Shown here: piece after piece, positions 1-7,791 of the stretch | How the letters are laid out: the number at the start of each line of letters is the position of its first letter | Position numbering within the stretch: the first letter of the stretch is position 1 | NCBI GenBank assembly: GCA_020847555.1 | Contig: JADLBT010000243.1 | Span: 1 to 16,423, forward strand | DNA: 16,423 nucleotides | Direction of reading: 5' to 3' | Source of the DNA: Gemmataceae bacterium | GTDB lineage: Bacteria; Planctomycetota; Planctomycetia; Gemmatales; Gemmataceae | Made by a program: the position numbers and the translations under genes | Notes under the pieces: generated by a model | Told to the model about the DNA's origin: nothing | Seen by the model: only the letters and a program-made list of their open reading frames with translations | The model's database searches: none

Positions 1-2567
1 GCGTGCGGGCACTCCGCGAACACGCCCTCGCCGAGGCCGTCCGCGCCCGCGACCGCGCCGAGCGGCGCTGCCAGCACCTTCGCAAGGAAGAGGCCAGCTG
101 GCCGCGGCTGGTCGATCTGGCCCGCGACCACGGCCGGCTGACCGAGGAGGTGGCTGCCCTCGAGCAACGACACCACGAAACCGCCGCCGAGGTGGAGCAG
201 GAGGCCCACCGGGACGACGCGCAGGCTCCCGCCGAGGGGAGCAACGTCGGGGCGCTGTCGGGCGCGCTTGCTCGTGTGGCCGCTGCCTGCCGGGAGATCC
301 TGGCGCGCGTCGAGGAGGCGCGGGCCGGATTGAGCCGGGAGCAGGAAGAGCGCCGCCGGGAAATCGCCGCTCTGACCGAACAGATCGAGGCGATCGAACC
401 GCTCGCCCAGGCAAAGCAGGAACACCGCTGGTGGACCCCACGCTGGTGGCGCGCGACCTTTGGCGACGTCCCCGGGCGCGTGGCCGAGCTGCAGGCGGTC
501 CGCAAAGGCGCCCACTTCGCCCTCGCCGACCTGCAGCAGCAGGCCGAGGCTCTCACCCGAGAACAACTCGCCGCCGAGGAGGACGCGCGCAAGCAGCGGC
601 AGATGCTCCTGGACGAGGAGACGGCCCGCCGCCGCGCTGACCTCGACGCCCGGCTCGTTGCCCTGGACGCACGACGCGCCGACCTCCTGAAGGAGTGGTC
701 AGACGCCTGCGCAGTCATCGAGGTGGAAGCGGTCCGCCCGACCGACGCCACCCCGGAAGCGGTCATGGCCGCCCGCGCGGCCTGGCGCGATCAGCAGCAG
801 GAGGACGAGCGGCGCTGCACGTTCGCCCGCCAGTGGGCCGCGTACCTGGAGGAATCGGCCGACAATCTGTCCGGGCGCCTGCCCGGGTTCGCGAACCTGG
901 TCGCCGCCACCGTCGCGGGCCTGCCGACGGACGAACACTTCGGCGACGCCTCCGCCAGCGGTGGACAGTTTGACCTGCTGATCGTGGATGAGGCCGAACG
1001 GGTCACCGAGGCGGAACTGCTCAGGCTCGCCCGCCGCGCCCAGCGGTGGGTGCTGGTCGGCGAGCCGGGGCTCCAGGACCGCTCTCCGGGCGCCGACGAA
1101 CGCGGAGGGGCCGGTCCGCAGCGGGAAAAACAGGGACGCCGCCCGCCGCTCGCCCGGCCGCCCATCCTGCACCAGCGCTTGTCCCCGTTCCACCGCCTCT
1201 GGCAGACCCTGCACGCCGACCCGGCCAGCCTGCCCTACGCCTGGGTCCGCGAGGGCGACCGACTGTGCTGCCGGCTCCGTCAGCTGGCGCCGGAGCAGCG
1301 GCAGTGGCTGGAGAGCGAGCGCGTCGCCGACTTCCCCGAGATCGAGTTGCGGATCCTCGCGTCGCCGCGCGTCCGCCCGCTCCTCGCCGAGGTCGTCTTC
1401 CCGCCGTCGATGCCGGTCGCCCGGGCCAAGGAGTACATCTACCAGGAACTGCAGGAGTTGCCCGTCCTGGCCGCGGCGCGCAGCCTGCGCTGGACCGAGG
1501 GCGCCGAAGGTGTGGCCCTGTGGCTGGCGGAGGACATGCCGGCCGCTGACAACGTCGTGTCCCTGGAGGACGGGGTCCGTGAGCGGATCGAGGCTGCCGG
1601 CGACGGGCGCGTGCCGCGCACCTGTCGGCTGGAGTTCGAGCGCGCCGCCGGCTGGGACCGCGTCCGGGCCGCGGAGTGGGTTCGCGCCCGACTCAATCTG
1701 TGCGATCGCGGCCGGACAGTTCGGCTTGAGGTTCCGCACCGGATGCAGCCTGCCCTGGCCGGTGTGGTGGCCGACCTGCTGTTCCCCGGCGACTACCGCA
1801 CTTCTTCCGCGGTCCCCCGCGGCGCGGGCGCCGCCGACGGCCCGGCGCTGGAGTTCGTGATGGTCCCTCCCGTGCCGGCCCGGCGCGACCCGGTCAGCCG
1901 GGGGGAGGCGGACCGACGGCGCGGCAGGACGGGCGCCGCCACCCGCGGCACGGCGACCGCTCCGCTTCCGAAGGCCGGCGCTGGCCTCGAACAGGATCTC
2001 GCTGTGGCCCGGCACGGCGATCGGCTGCCGAACGAACTGCGGGCCAACCTGCCGCCGCGCGGGCTGGTGAACTACCTCGAAGCGGTGGCGGTCGTGCGCA
2101 AGCTGGAGGAACTGGCCGCCGACCCGGCGCTGCGCCGCGCCGACGCGCCCACCGTCGCCGTCATCGCGCTTTACCCTGCCCAGGCCGTCCTGATCCGGCT
2201 GCTGGTGAGCCGATCCCCGGCCCTGACCGGCCTGCCCGTGATGGTTGACGTCCCGGGCGCGTTGCGGCAGCGCGAGTTTCCCATCGTGCTCGTCAGCCTC
2301 ACGCGCAGCCACAGTCACCGGGCCGTGTCGTTCGGTGAGGATCCCGCGCTGCTGGGGCTGGCCCTGACGCGAGCCAGGATCCGGCTCATCCTGTTCGGCG
2401 ATCCCGGGACGCTCGCCCGCCGCGCCCAGTGGGAGGGCGTGCTGGATCACCTTGACGAGGCCGCGGCCGCCCGCGAGGCGCAGGTGCTCGAGCACCTGCT
2501 CCAGTATCTCCACGGCAGAGGGCGACTGGGGCGAGCGTTCCGACTGAGTGAAGGCGGCATGGCATGA
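1..2567 (+). CDS. SF1 (Upf1/Dna2-like) helicase with coiled-coil insertion, 5' end outside window
   Basis: C-terminal 854 residues of a larger protein; numbering is from the codon at position 3. Residues about 1-235 are Ala/Glu/Arg-rich heptad-like coiled coil, interrupted near 141-152 by a Trp-rich turn (HRWWTPRWWR). A helicase core follows: motif II DLLIVDEAE (324-332), motif III-like WVLVGEP (349-355), a motif IV-like HRMQP (579-583), YPAQ (724-727), a motif V-like segment ending in IVLVSLTRS (761-769), and motif VI ALTRARIRLILFGD (787-800). These match the order in SF1B Upf1/Dna2-type helicases, where ATP hydrolysis drives movement on nucleic acid. Walker A is not visible; in this class it precedes motif II, so it probably lies upstream, with the coiled coil inserted between motifs I and II. 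The canonical Gln of motif III is not obvious (GEPGLQDR). The stop overlaps the next start as ATGA. The helicase class is fairly sure; the substrate and role are unknown. Confidence 0.8.
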   Translation, partial: VRALREHALAEAVRARDRAERRCQHLRKEEASWPRLVDLARDHGRLTEEVAALEQRHHETAAEVEQEAHRDDAQAPAEGSNVGALSGALARVAAACREILARVEEARAGLSREQEERRREIAALTEQIEAIEPLAQAKQEHRWWTPRWWRATFGDVPGRVAELQAVRKGAHFALADLQQQAEALTREQLAAEEDARKQRQMLLDEETARRRADLDARLVALDARRADLLKEWSDACAVIEVEAVRPTDATPEAVMAARAAWRDQQQEDERRCTFARQWAAYLEESADNLSGRLPGFANLVAATVAGLPTDEHFGDASASGGQFDLLIVDEAERVTEAELLRLARRAQRWVLVGEPGLQDRSPGADERGGAGPQREKQGRRPPLARPPILHQRLSPFHRLWQTLHADPASLPYAWVREGDRLCCRLRQLAPEQRQWLESERVADFPEIELRILASPRVRPLLAEVVFPPSMPVARAKEYIYQELQELPVLAAARSLRWTEGAEGVALWLAEDMPAADNVVSLEDGVRERIEAAGDGRVPRTCRLEFERAAGWDRVRAAEWVRARLNLCDRGRTVRLEVPHRMQPALAGVVADLLFPGDYRTSSAVPRGAGAADGPALEFVMVPPVPARRDPVSRGEADRRRGRTGAATRGTATAPLPKAGAGLEQDLAVARHGDRLPNELRANLPPRGLVNYLEAVAVVRKLEELAADPALRRADAPTVAVIALYPAQAVLIRLLVSRSPALTGLPVMVDVPGALRQREFPIVLVSLTRSHSHRAVSFGEDPALLGLALTRARIRLILFGDPGTLARRAQWEGVLDHLDEAAAAREAQVLEHLLQYLHGRGRLGRAFRLSEGGMA

Positions 2568-3637
2568 GCGCCTCTCTGGCGTTCCCCGGGAGCCGCGCCC
2601 TGGCGGGGTGGTGGCGGCAGCTCGCCCCGTACCATCCCGAGGCGGTCTGGGTCGGCCACCTGGCGCTGCACCGGGTCGAGACGCTCGTCGATCTCGCCCA
2701 TCCTTACCCTGTTGACCGCTTCCGCCTGTTCGTCCTTCAGGCCGTTTCCCAGGGAGTGCCGGGCAAACCGGCTCCGTCCGCCGAGGAGCACCTCACCCAC
2801 CTCGACGGACGGTTCCACGTTGGCCGACCGCTGCTGCGCCAGGTACTGCGCTCTCTTGAGGCGGAACGACTCGTCGTCACACACGGCGAGGGCGGCTGGC
2901 TCCTCACCCGGGAGGGGCAGGAAGCCCTGGAGCGGGGCGAGTACGTCCAGACCACCCAGGAGCGGCGCGGCTTCCATTTCGTCGAGCCGCGCCGGCCCGG
3001 GGACGCCCCCCACTACCTCAACCTCAACAGCCACAGCGGGGCGCCCGAGCCGGCGACGGAGTCCGGCCCCCCGTTCGACATCAGCACCCTTGAAGCATGC
3101 GTGGCGCGGCCGCAGGAGTGGAAGGAGCGCTACGGCTTCCCCGCCGACGTGCGCGCTGTTCCAGGGATCCCGGCGGATCCGGCGGCGGCGTGGCGCCACA
3201 TCATCGTCGCCCGCCCAGAGTACCTGGCGGCGGCCCTCGTGCCCATCACGGACGAACGGGAGGGGCGGCTGCTTGGCTTCGCGGCGCGCCAGGACGGCTG
3301 GTCGCTGCAAACGAGCGAGCCGGCCTTCGTGGTCCGCCAAAGCTGGCACGAGCTGTTCCCGGAGCTGACGGCCGGGCCGGCATCAGAGGCGTGGCGCCAG
3401 GCGTGGGCGCAGTGGTGCCGTCCCCGCGACCTGCCCGAGGGAGAGGTGAGCGCCTGTATCATCGAACCGGAGGGAGCCCGGCTGGTGGTGCGAGCCCCTG
3501 CCCGGCTGATCGAACGCCTGCGTGCGGTCCGCAGCGACGCCCTCAAGGGCGAGGCGTGGGTGCTGGTTGGCGACGGCCCCCTCCGCCGGGCCGCGTTGCT
3601 GGATCTGATCGAGCAGAGCGCCAGCGGAAGAACCTAA
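2564..3637 (+). CDS. Uncharacterised protein with winged-helix-like segment, coupled to the helicase
   Basis: 357 aa; I do not recognise the family. The ATG overlaps the helicase stop (ATGA), so translation is probably coupled and the two products are likely to act together. There is no signal peptide or membrane segment, so it should be cytoplasmic. Residues about 85-128 (VGRPLLRQVLRSLEAERLVV, then GWLLTREGQEALERGEY) look like a winged helix: a recognition-type helix, a short beta hairpin, then TREGQEAL as often seen in PadR/MarR-like folds. The rest has many Trp and aromatic residues (WKERYGF 186-192, WRHIIVARPEYLAAALVPI 210-228, WAQWCRP 281-287) and ends in a mixed alpha/beta segment (GARLVVRAPARLIERLRAV). 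It could be a DNA-binding or specificity partner of the helicase; this is inferred only from the fold-like segment and the coupling. Confidence 0.7.
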   Translation: MSASLAFPGSRALAGWWRQLAPYHPEAVWVGHLALHRVETLVDLAHPYPVDRFRLFVLQAVSQGVPGKPAPSAEEHLTHLDGRFHVGRPLLRQVLRSLEAERLVVTHGEGGWLLTREGQEALERGEYVQTTQERRGFHFVEPRRPGDAPHYLNLNSHSGAPEPATESGPPFDISTLEACVARPQEWKERYGFPADVRAVPGIPADPAAAWRHIIVARPEYLAAALVPITDEREGRLLGFAARQDGWSLQTSEPAFVVRQSWHELFPELTAGPASEAWRQAWAQWCRPRDLPEGEVSACIIEPEGARLVVRAPARLIERLRAVRSDALKGEAWVLVGDGPLRRAALLDLIEQSASGRT

Positions 3638-3684
3638 CCTCCTGCCCCCTTCCCCGTGAGGAAAGGGGACAGGAAAAGGGAGGT

Positions 3685-3714
3685 AAAGCCCACAGGTCAC
3701 GCCCCGTGGGCTTT
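3685..3714. repeat. Palindromic repeat, copy 1 (terminator-like)
   Basis: The arms AAAGCCCAC and GTGGGCTTT pair over 9 bp (10 bp with the flanking T/A) around a 12-nt centre. Aligned without gaps, it matches the perfect palindrome at 6216-6245 at 27 of 30 positions. It lies 48 bp after the stop of the 357-aa gene. A GC stem closing on A and T runs could terminate transcription in either direction. Confidence 0.7.
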
Positions 3715-3841
3715 AACGCCTTCACTCCTCACTTCCCACTCCAGGGAAGGGGCGTCGCCGGCGCCCCGAAAGTCGATCCGCGAAATCGCCTCGTTGGCGG
3801 GATTTCCCTGGCGTCCGGCGCGCTCGCCTCGCACAATGATC

Positions 3842-3862
3842 AGGGTAGTTCCGCACTACCCT
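3842..3862. promoter_or_regulatory. Perfect 8-bp inverted repeat in the leader of the TPR gene
   Basis: The arms AGGGTAGT and ACTACCCT are separated by TCCGC. The element ends 21 bp before the ATG at 3884 and just before the candidate ribosome binding site GAAGGA (3869-3874). No T-run follows, so it is not a standard terminator. It could be an operator or a leader RNA hairpin. Confidence 0.45.
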
Positions 3863-3883
3863 CCCGCCGAAGGATTGCGAACC

Positions 3884-5605
3884 ATGCACCGCTGCCTCCT
3901 CCTGCCTGCCCTCCTCCTGCTGCCCCTCCCCGCCGCAGCCCAGCAACCTCCCGCCGGCAAGGTCGATCGGGACAGGGCCTGGCTCTGGCTCGCCCCTGCG
4001 TCCCGGGCGCAGTTCACCTGGCCGTGGTGGGCCGACGGTCCGGCACCGAAGAAGGGCTCCAAGGCGGTCGGGACGAAGGGGGACAGGTTGCCGATGTGCG
4101 GCCTTCCGCCGTCGCAGCTCATCCCCAACCTCTGTGTGGTGAAGTACCGCATCACGACCTCCTCGCCCCAGTGCCAGGCGTTCTTCGACCAGGGGCTCGG
4201 GTACTTCTACTCTTATGTCTGGATGGAGGCCGCCCGGTCGTTCGAGACGGCGGTCCGCCACGACCCGAGCTGCGCCACCGCCTGGTGGGCGCTGAGCCGG
4301 GCGCTGGAGCGCTACAGCAAGAGCACCCACAACGAGGCGCTCAAGCAGGCGAAGGATCTGCTGCCGCGCGTCAGCGACCGCGAGCGCCTGCTGATCACCG
4401 CCCGGCTCGAGGAGAAGGGGATGATGCCGGGCGTTGGCGACGTTGACGCGCGCAAGCGGGCCGCCATCAAGACGCTCGACACGCTGCTGGCGCTGTACGA
4501 GGACGACGAGGAGGGCTGGTACGCCCGCGCTCAGCTGGCCGGTGACTCGAAGCTGTTCGGCGGACAGGTGTCGTCGGTCCCATTCTACAAGGCGCTGCTG
4601 CGCATCAACCCGCTCCACCCGGGCGCCAACCACGAACTGGTCCACTTCTACGAGAACTTCCGCCGGCCGGCCCTGGGGTGGCCGTATGCCGAGAAGTACA
4701 TGGAGTCGTCTCCGGGCATCCCGCACGCCTTCCACATGCAGGCTCACCTCGGGACGCGCATCGGTCGGTGGAACAGGACGACCGACTGGTCCTCCCGGGC
4801 GATCGAGCTGCAGAAGGAATACCATCGGGTGATGAACGTCTCGCCCAAACAGGACTGGCAGTTCTCCCACCACCTCGAAACGCTGATGCGGTCGCTGATC
4901 CACGACGGCCGGTGGGAGGAGGCGCGGCGGCTGAAGAAGGAGTGCGAGGGCTACAAGATCCAGCACAAGCAACTCTGGTTCCACCTGCACCTCGGAGCGC
5001 GCGAGTGGGACGAGGCGCTGAAGATCGCGGCCGGCTACCGCCGCAGCGACAAGGTGACCGCGAGCTACCTGACCGCCCTGGTATACCTGCGCAGGCGGGA
5101 GCCGGACCGGGCGGCGCCGGAGGTGGCGGTGCTCCAGCACGCCTACCAAACGAAGCGATCGAACAAGCCCGCGGACAAGCTCCTCGAACGCCAGCTGTGG
5201 GAGACGCAGGGGCTGCTCATGTGCCAGCAGGGCGCGGCCGACGGCGGGCTGAAACTGCTCGCGAAGGCGGTGGACAGGACCAAGAACGACTACCAGCACC
5301 ATGCCTGGGGGAACGGCGCCTACTACATGGAAGCGTGGGGGGTCGCGGCCCTGTGGGCCAACCGGCTCGACGTGGCGGAGGAAGCGTTCCTGGAGGCGCT
5401 GGCGCACGATACCGGCTGTGCCCGGGCGGCGCTGGGGCTGCAGGTGCTGTGCGAGCGCCTGGGCCGCACCGAGGAGGCGGCGCGCTACGCGGCGCTGGCC
5501 CAGCGCTGCTGGCGGCGCGCCGCGCCGAGCGTCTTGCAGGCCGAGCTGGTCGCCCTGCGCGGACAGACGACGACAACCAGTTCCCTCGCTCCCAAAACCC
5601 CCTGA
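3884..5605 (+). CDS. Exported TPR-repeat protein
   Basis: 573 aa from the ATG at 3884, chosen because GAAGGA lies 9 nt upstream and a clear signal peptide follows (Met, His, Arg, Cys, a Leu-rich core, then AAAQQ, cleavage about residue 19-20). The body is helical with TPR-like units. One starts at QCQAFFDQGLGYFYSYVWMEA (about 97-116), followed by AARSFETAVRHDPSCATAWWAL. Others lie near the C-terminus (WGVAALWANRLDVAEEAFLE and the following unit). Residues 249-296 carry a His-rich pattern: NHELVHFYE, then PHAFHMQAHLGTRIGRW, with H250, H254, H281, H284 and H288. A similar H-x3-H ... HA-x-HM-x2-H-x2-TR pattern occurs in a widespread family of exported TPR proteins that I know only as uncharacterised. 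It probably acts outside the cytoplasm; partner and function are unknown. The next gene starts 28 bp downstream. Confidence 0.85.
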   Translation: MHRCLLLPALLLLPLPAAAQQPPAGKVDRDRAWLWLAPASRAQFTWPWWADGPAPKKGSKAVGTKGDRLPMCGLPPSQLIPNLCVVKYRITTSSPQCQAFFDQGLGYFYSYVWMEAARSFETAVRHDPSCATAWWALSRALERYSKSTHNEALKQAKDLLPRVSDRERLLITARLEEKGMMPGVGDVDARKRAAIKTLDTLLALYEDDEEGWYARAQLAGDSKLFGGQVSSVPFYKALLRINPLHPGANHELVHFYENFRRPALGWPYAEKYMESSPGIPHAFHMQAHLGTRIGRWNRTTDWSSRAIELQKEYHRVMNVSPKQDWQFSHHLETLMRSLIHDGRWEEARRLKKECEGYKIQHKQLWFHLHLGAREWDEALKIAAGYRRSDKVTASYLTALVYLRRREPDRAAPEVAVLQHAYQTKRSNKPADKLLERQLWETQGLLMCQQGAADGGLKLLAKAVDRTKNDYQHHAWGNGAYYMEAWGVAALWANRLDVAEEAFLEALAHDTGCARAALGLQVLCERLGRTEEAARYAALAQRCWRRAAPSVLQAELVALRGQTTTTSSLAPKTP

Positions 5606-5633
5606 GGCCCAACGAGATTGTGGAGGTACGCGC

Positions 5634-6197
5634 GTGACCCATTCGCGACACGCATTCGCCGTTGCGGCGCTGCTCGGCGCCGTTGTTAGTGGAACTTCGG
5701 CTCAGGCTCCGGTGCGTTCCGGCCTGACGCCCGGTCTGCGGCCCGGTCCGTACTCGGCGCTGGTGAGCGTCGGCCCGCAGCGGGGGCAGCTGCACTGCTT
5801 CGTCTGCGAGACCGAGGACCGGCCGGCCGTACTCGTCTTCGCCCGCCAGATGAGCGACCCGCTCGGCAAGCTCGTGAACCGGATCGACCGGGCGGTGACC
5901 GACCACAAGGCGGCCGACCTGCGCGCCTGGGTGACGATCCTGGCCGACGACCACACCGCCATCGATCCCCAGGTGGTCAGATGGGCCAGACAGCACGCGG
6001 TTGGCAACGTGCCGGTGGCGGTGTTCGAGGATCCGGTGGGGCCGCCGAGCTACCGGCTGGCGCGGGAAGCGGACGTGACGGTGCTCCTGTCGGTACGCCA
6101 GCGCGTGGTGGCCAACTTCGCCTTCCGCGCCGGCGAGTTGAACGACGCGCGCATCGCCGAGGTAATGAAGTCGCTGCCGCAGATCCTCAAGAAGTGA
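5634..6197 (+). CDS. Exported thioredoxin-like protein with CFVC motif
   Basis: 187 aa from the GTG at 5634, preceded by GGAGG (5622-5626) with a 7-nt spacer; this strong site fixes the start over an open frame that extends further upstream. Residues 1 to about 24 are a signal peptide (FAVAALLGAVVSGTSAQA). The mature part opens with PGPYSALVSVGPQRGQLHC, then C55-F-V-C58, ETEDRPAVLVFAR, a helical segment and AWVTILADD. It ends in DVTVLLSVRQRVVANFAFR and ELNDARIAEVMKSLPQILKK. This strand order resembles a thioredoxin/redoxin fold with a CxxC at the usual place after the first strand. Whether the Cys pair is redox active cannot be told. It lies 28 bp after the TPR gene, so the two are probably co-transcribed. 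Confidence 0.75.
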   Translation: MTHSRHAFAVAALLGAVVSGTSAQAPVRSGLTPGLRPGPYSALVSVGPQRGQLHCFVCETEDRPAVLVFARQMSDPLGKLVNRIDRAVTDHKAADLRAWVTILADDHTAIDPQVVRWARQHAVGNVPVAVFEDPVGPPSYRLAREADVTVLLSVRQRVVANFAFRAGELNDARIAEVMKSLPQILKK

Positions 6198-6215
6198 AAC
6201 CCCGCCCAGCATAAC

Positions 6216-6245
6216 AAAGCCCACGGGTCGCGACCCGTGGGCTTT
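6216..6245. repeat. Perfect 30-nt palindrome, bidirectional terminator-like (copy 2)
   Basis: The half-site AAAGCCCACGGGTCG is followed at once by its exact reverse complement. It sits between the convergent thioredoxin-like gene (stop 6197) and ceramidase-like gene (stop 6264), with pyrimidine-rich CCTTCTT on the plus-strand exit side. It probably works as a shared terminator, but it also belongs to a repeat family with related copies at 3685, 7721 and 7762. Confidence 0.8.
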
Positions 6246-6263
6246 CCTTCTTCCCGCTGCCTG

Positions 6264-7544
6264 TCATTTCCCCAGTTGCAGATCCTTGATCTTCCCGCGC
6301 AGCTGATACAGGTGGATCAGCGCCCGGTCGATGATGCGTTCGCCGGCCCCGGCCTCGACCGGCGACACCTGCGCGTCGGCGCCATACCCACCTTCCGCCG
6401 CCGCCTCGATCGTCGGGAAGTACTGGTGATAGTCGTTGCAATAGCCCAGAAACAGTACGTGGTCGAGCCGCGCGCGCCGCTTGAGGCTCAGGGCGTGGCC
6501 GCAAAAAAACTCGCCCGACACACCCACCAGCCCGATGCGCCCGCCGAGCAGCGCGACGGTGAGGTGCGGGCGGATGCCCTCGCGGTACTCCCGCTCGTAG
6601 AACTCGATCAGGGCGGGGAAGAAGGCGGCCGAGAACGCGGCCTTGATCAGCGGGTTGCCGAGGTCCACCCGCTGACCGAACCGGAACTCCTCGGTGCGAA
6701 CCTGGAGCGTCATCTCCTTGCCCAGGTCGCACTGCACCGTCCCGGCCAGTCCCAGCACCTGCCGGCCCAGGGCCTTGCCGAAGTTCTTCGGCCCGCCCTC
6801 CTTGCCCGGGTTGGCCGACAGGTCGCCGCTCGCCCCCTGCAAGAACAGGCAGGGCGCGCCCGTCTCCTTCTCCACGAGTGCCGCCATCGCTCCGGGGAAG
6901 TCGGCCGAAAACTCGAACCGCTTCGTGTCCTGCATGGTCGGGTGGGCGGCGAAGTTGACCAGGTGGGCGACCGGCTTGCCCGCCCCGTCCTCGACACGCA
7001 GCACCACCAGTTCGCGATCGATCGGCTTCTCTTCCCGGCGCGAGTGCCGGTTGCGGTTTAGTCCGATCTCCCGCGCGGCCACGCCCAGACGCGCCGGCCG
7101 CAGCCCCTTCGCCGCTGCCTGGATGACGCCGACAATCTTCGCCTCCAGGCTGCGAACGTATGAAGTCTCCGGCTTCGGCCAGGTGTCCAGCTCGATCACC
7201 GGCCCGTGATGGGTGTGTGAGGCGACGAGGAACAGGTGGTCGATGCCGGCCGACGCCTTCACGCGCTGGCGAATCGTCGCGGTGGACTGGCGCGTCGGGG
7301 CGCGGCCGAGGTCGAGGCTGACAATCGCCAGGCGCTCCTTCCCTGCGGCCAGTACGACGCAGCGGGCGTACAGCGGGTCGATCACGCCCTTGCTCGGCCG
7401 GTCGCGACGGGCGGCGTACCCCCACATTGGAAAGCCGACCGGCGGCGTGATGTCCACCCTGGCCGCTCCGGCGCGCAGGTCGGTCTCCGGCGGGCCGGCG
7501 GTGGCGCAGAGCAACGCGAGGACGGTTCCGAAACAGAATGTCAC
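6264..7544 (-). CDS. Exported neutral/alkaline ceramidase-like hydrolase
   Basis: 426 aa from a GTG (minus strand, 7544-7542) with AAGGAGG 5 nt upstream. This is preferred to an upstream ATG at 7685, which would add 47 Arg-rich residues before the signal peptide. Residues 1 to about 17 are a signal peptide (TFCFGTVLALLCATAG). Motifs of the neutral/alkaline ceramidase family follow in order: AGAARVDITPP (25-35), DPLYARCVVL (56-65), SHTHHGP (109-115), LVNFAAHPT (195-203), SADFPGAMAALVE (213-225), FLQGASGDLSANPG (234-247), GEFF (344-347) and GYCNDYHQYFPT (367-378). By comparison with bacterial ceramidase, likely Zn ligands are H110/H112, H201, E345 and a Tyr in NDYHQY, with S243 as the nucleophile equivalent. 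It lacks the extra C-terminal Ig-like domain of full ceramidases, so the substrate may be another amide or ester. Confidence 0.88.
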   Translation of the reverse strand: MTFCFGTVLALLCATAGPPETDLRAGAARVDITPPVGFPMWGYAARRDRPSKGVIDPLYARCVVLAAGKERLAIVSLDLGRAPTRQSTATIRQRVKASAGIDHLFLVASHTHHGPVIELDTWPKPETSYVRSLEAKIVGVIQAAAKGLRPARLGVAAREIGLNRNRHSRREEKPIDRELVVLRVEDGAGKPVAHLVNFAAHPTMQDTKRFEFSADFPGAMAALVEKETGAPCLFLQGASGDLSANPGKEGGPKNFGKALGRQVLGLAGTVQCDLGKEMTLQVRTEEFRFGQRVDLGNPLIKAAFSAAFFPALIEFYEREYREGIRPHLTVALLGGRIGLVGVSGEFFCGHALSLKRRARLDHVLFLGYCNDYHQYFPTIEAAAEGGYGADAQVSPVEAGAGERIIDRALIHLYQLRGKIKDLQLGK

Positions 7545-7720
7545 GAGCGCCTCCTTTCCCCCGACCGTCGCCGGGCAGTTCGGAACCCGCAGGAGGCTCG
7601 CCGCCCACCGACCACGGCCACCGATTGTCGCGCGCCCCACACGACGCGACAAGGCCATTCCGCCGTGGATCCCCCGGAGGGTCATGGGGTCACGGTCAGT
7701 GAAGGGGCAATGGCCTCCGG

Positions 7721-7750
7721 CAAGCCCACGGGTGGCATCCCGTGGGGGAA
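7721..7750. repeat. Palindromic repeat, degenerate copy 3
   Basis: CCCACGGG (7725-7732) and CCCGTGGG (7739-7746) form a perfect 8-bp stem around TGGCAT. Aligned to the perfect copy at 6216, the left arm is kept (CAAGCCCACGGGT), while the outer right arm has changed to GGAA in place of CTTT. It is not next to a stop codon, so its role here is probably not termination. Confidence 0.6.
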
Positions 7751-7761
7751 GCGCTGGGAAC

Positions 7762-7791
7762 CTGGCTCACGGGACGCCGTCCGTAGGCTTT
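7762..7791. repeat. Palindromic repeat, degenerate copy 4
   Basis: CTGGCTCACGGGACG followed by CCGTCCGTAGGCTTT matches the perfect 30-nt palindrome at about 21 of 30 positions without gaps. The pairing is already broken on the right arm. It lies 11 bp after copy 3, which suggests an old tandem insertion that is decaying. Confidence 0.4.

Larger units (their letters stand above)
3638..3883. other. Intergenic region made of inverted repeats plus leader of the TPR gene
   Basis: 246 nt without a convincing gene. Positions 3641-3683 carry a C-rich run followed by a G-rich run (CCCCTTCCCC, then AAAGGGGACAGG and AAAAGGGAGG), an imperfect inverted repeat of the sort found in dispersed intergenic elements. 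It is followed directly by a copy of the 30-nt palindrome (3685-3714) and a further C-rich/G-rich stretch (about 3721-3752). An open frame in phase with the downstream gene runs back to a GTG at 3656, but it crosses these repeats and encodes no plausible protein. The region probably ends the helicase transcript and holds the promoter of the next gene. Confidence 0.55.

Noticed and set aside
699..2513. 604-codon open frame on the minus strand opposite the helicase
   Set aside because: A shadow of high third-position GC. The plus frame carries ordered helicase motifs, while the minus frame has no recognisable motif.
3656..3883. In-frame N-terminal extension of the TPR protein from a GTG
   Set aside because: It crosses the inverted repeats and would bury the signal peptide; the ATG at 3884 has a ribosome site.
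3722..5407. 561-codon minus-strand open frame opposite the TPR gene
   Set aside because: Arg/Gly/Pro-rich shadow; the plus frame has a signal peptide, ribosome site and TPR units.
7545..7685. 47-residue N-terminal extension of the ceramidase-like protein
   Set aside because: The GTG at 7544 has a near-perfect AAGGAGG, and the signal peptide starts there.
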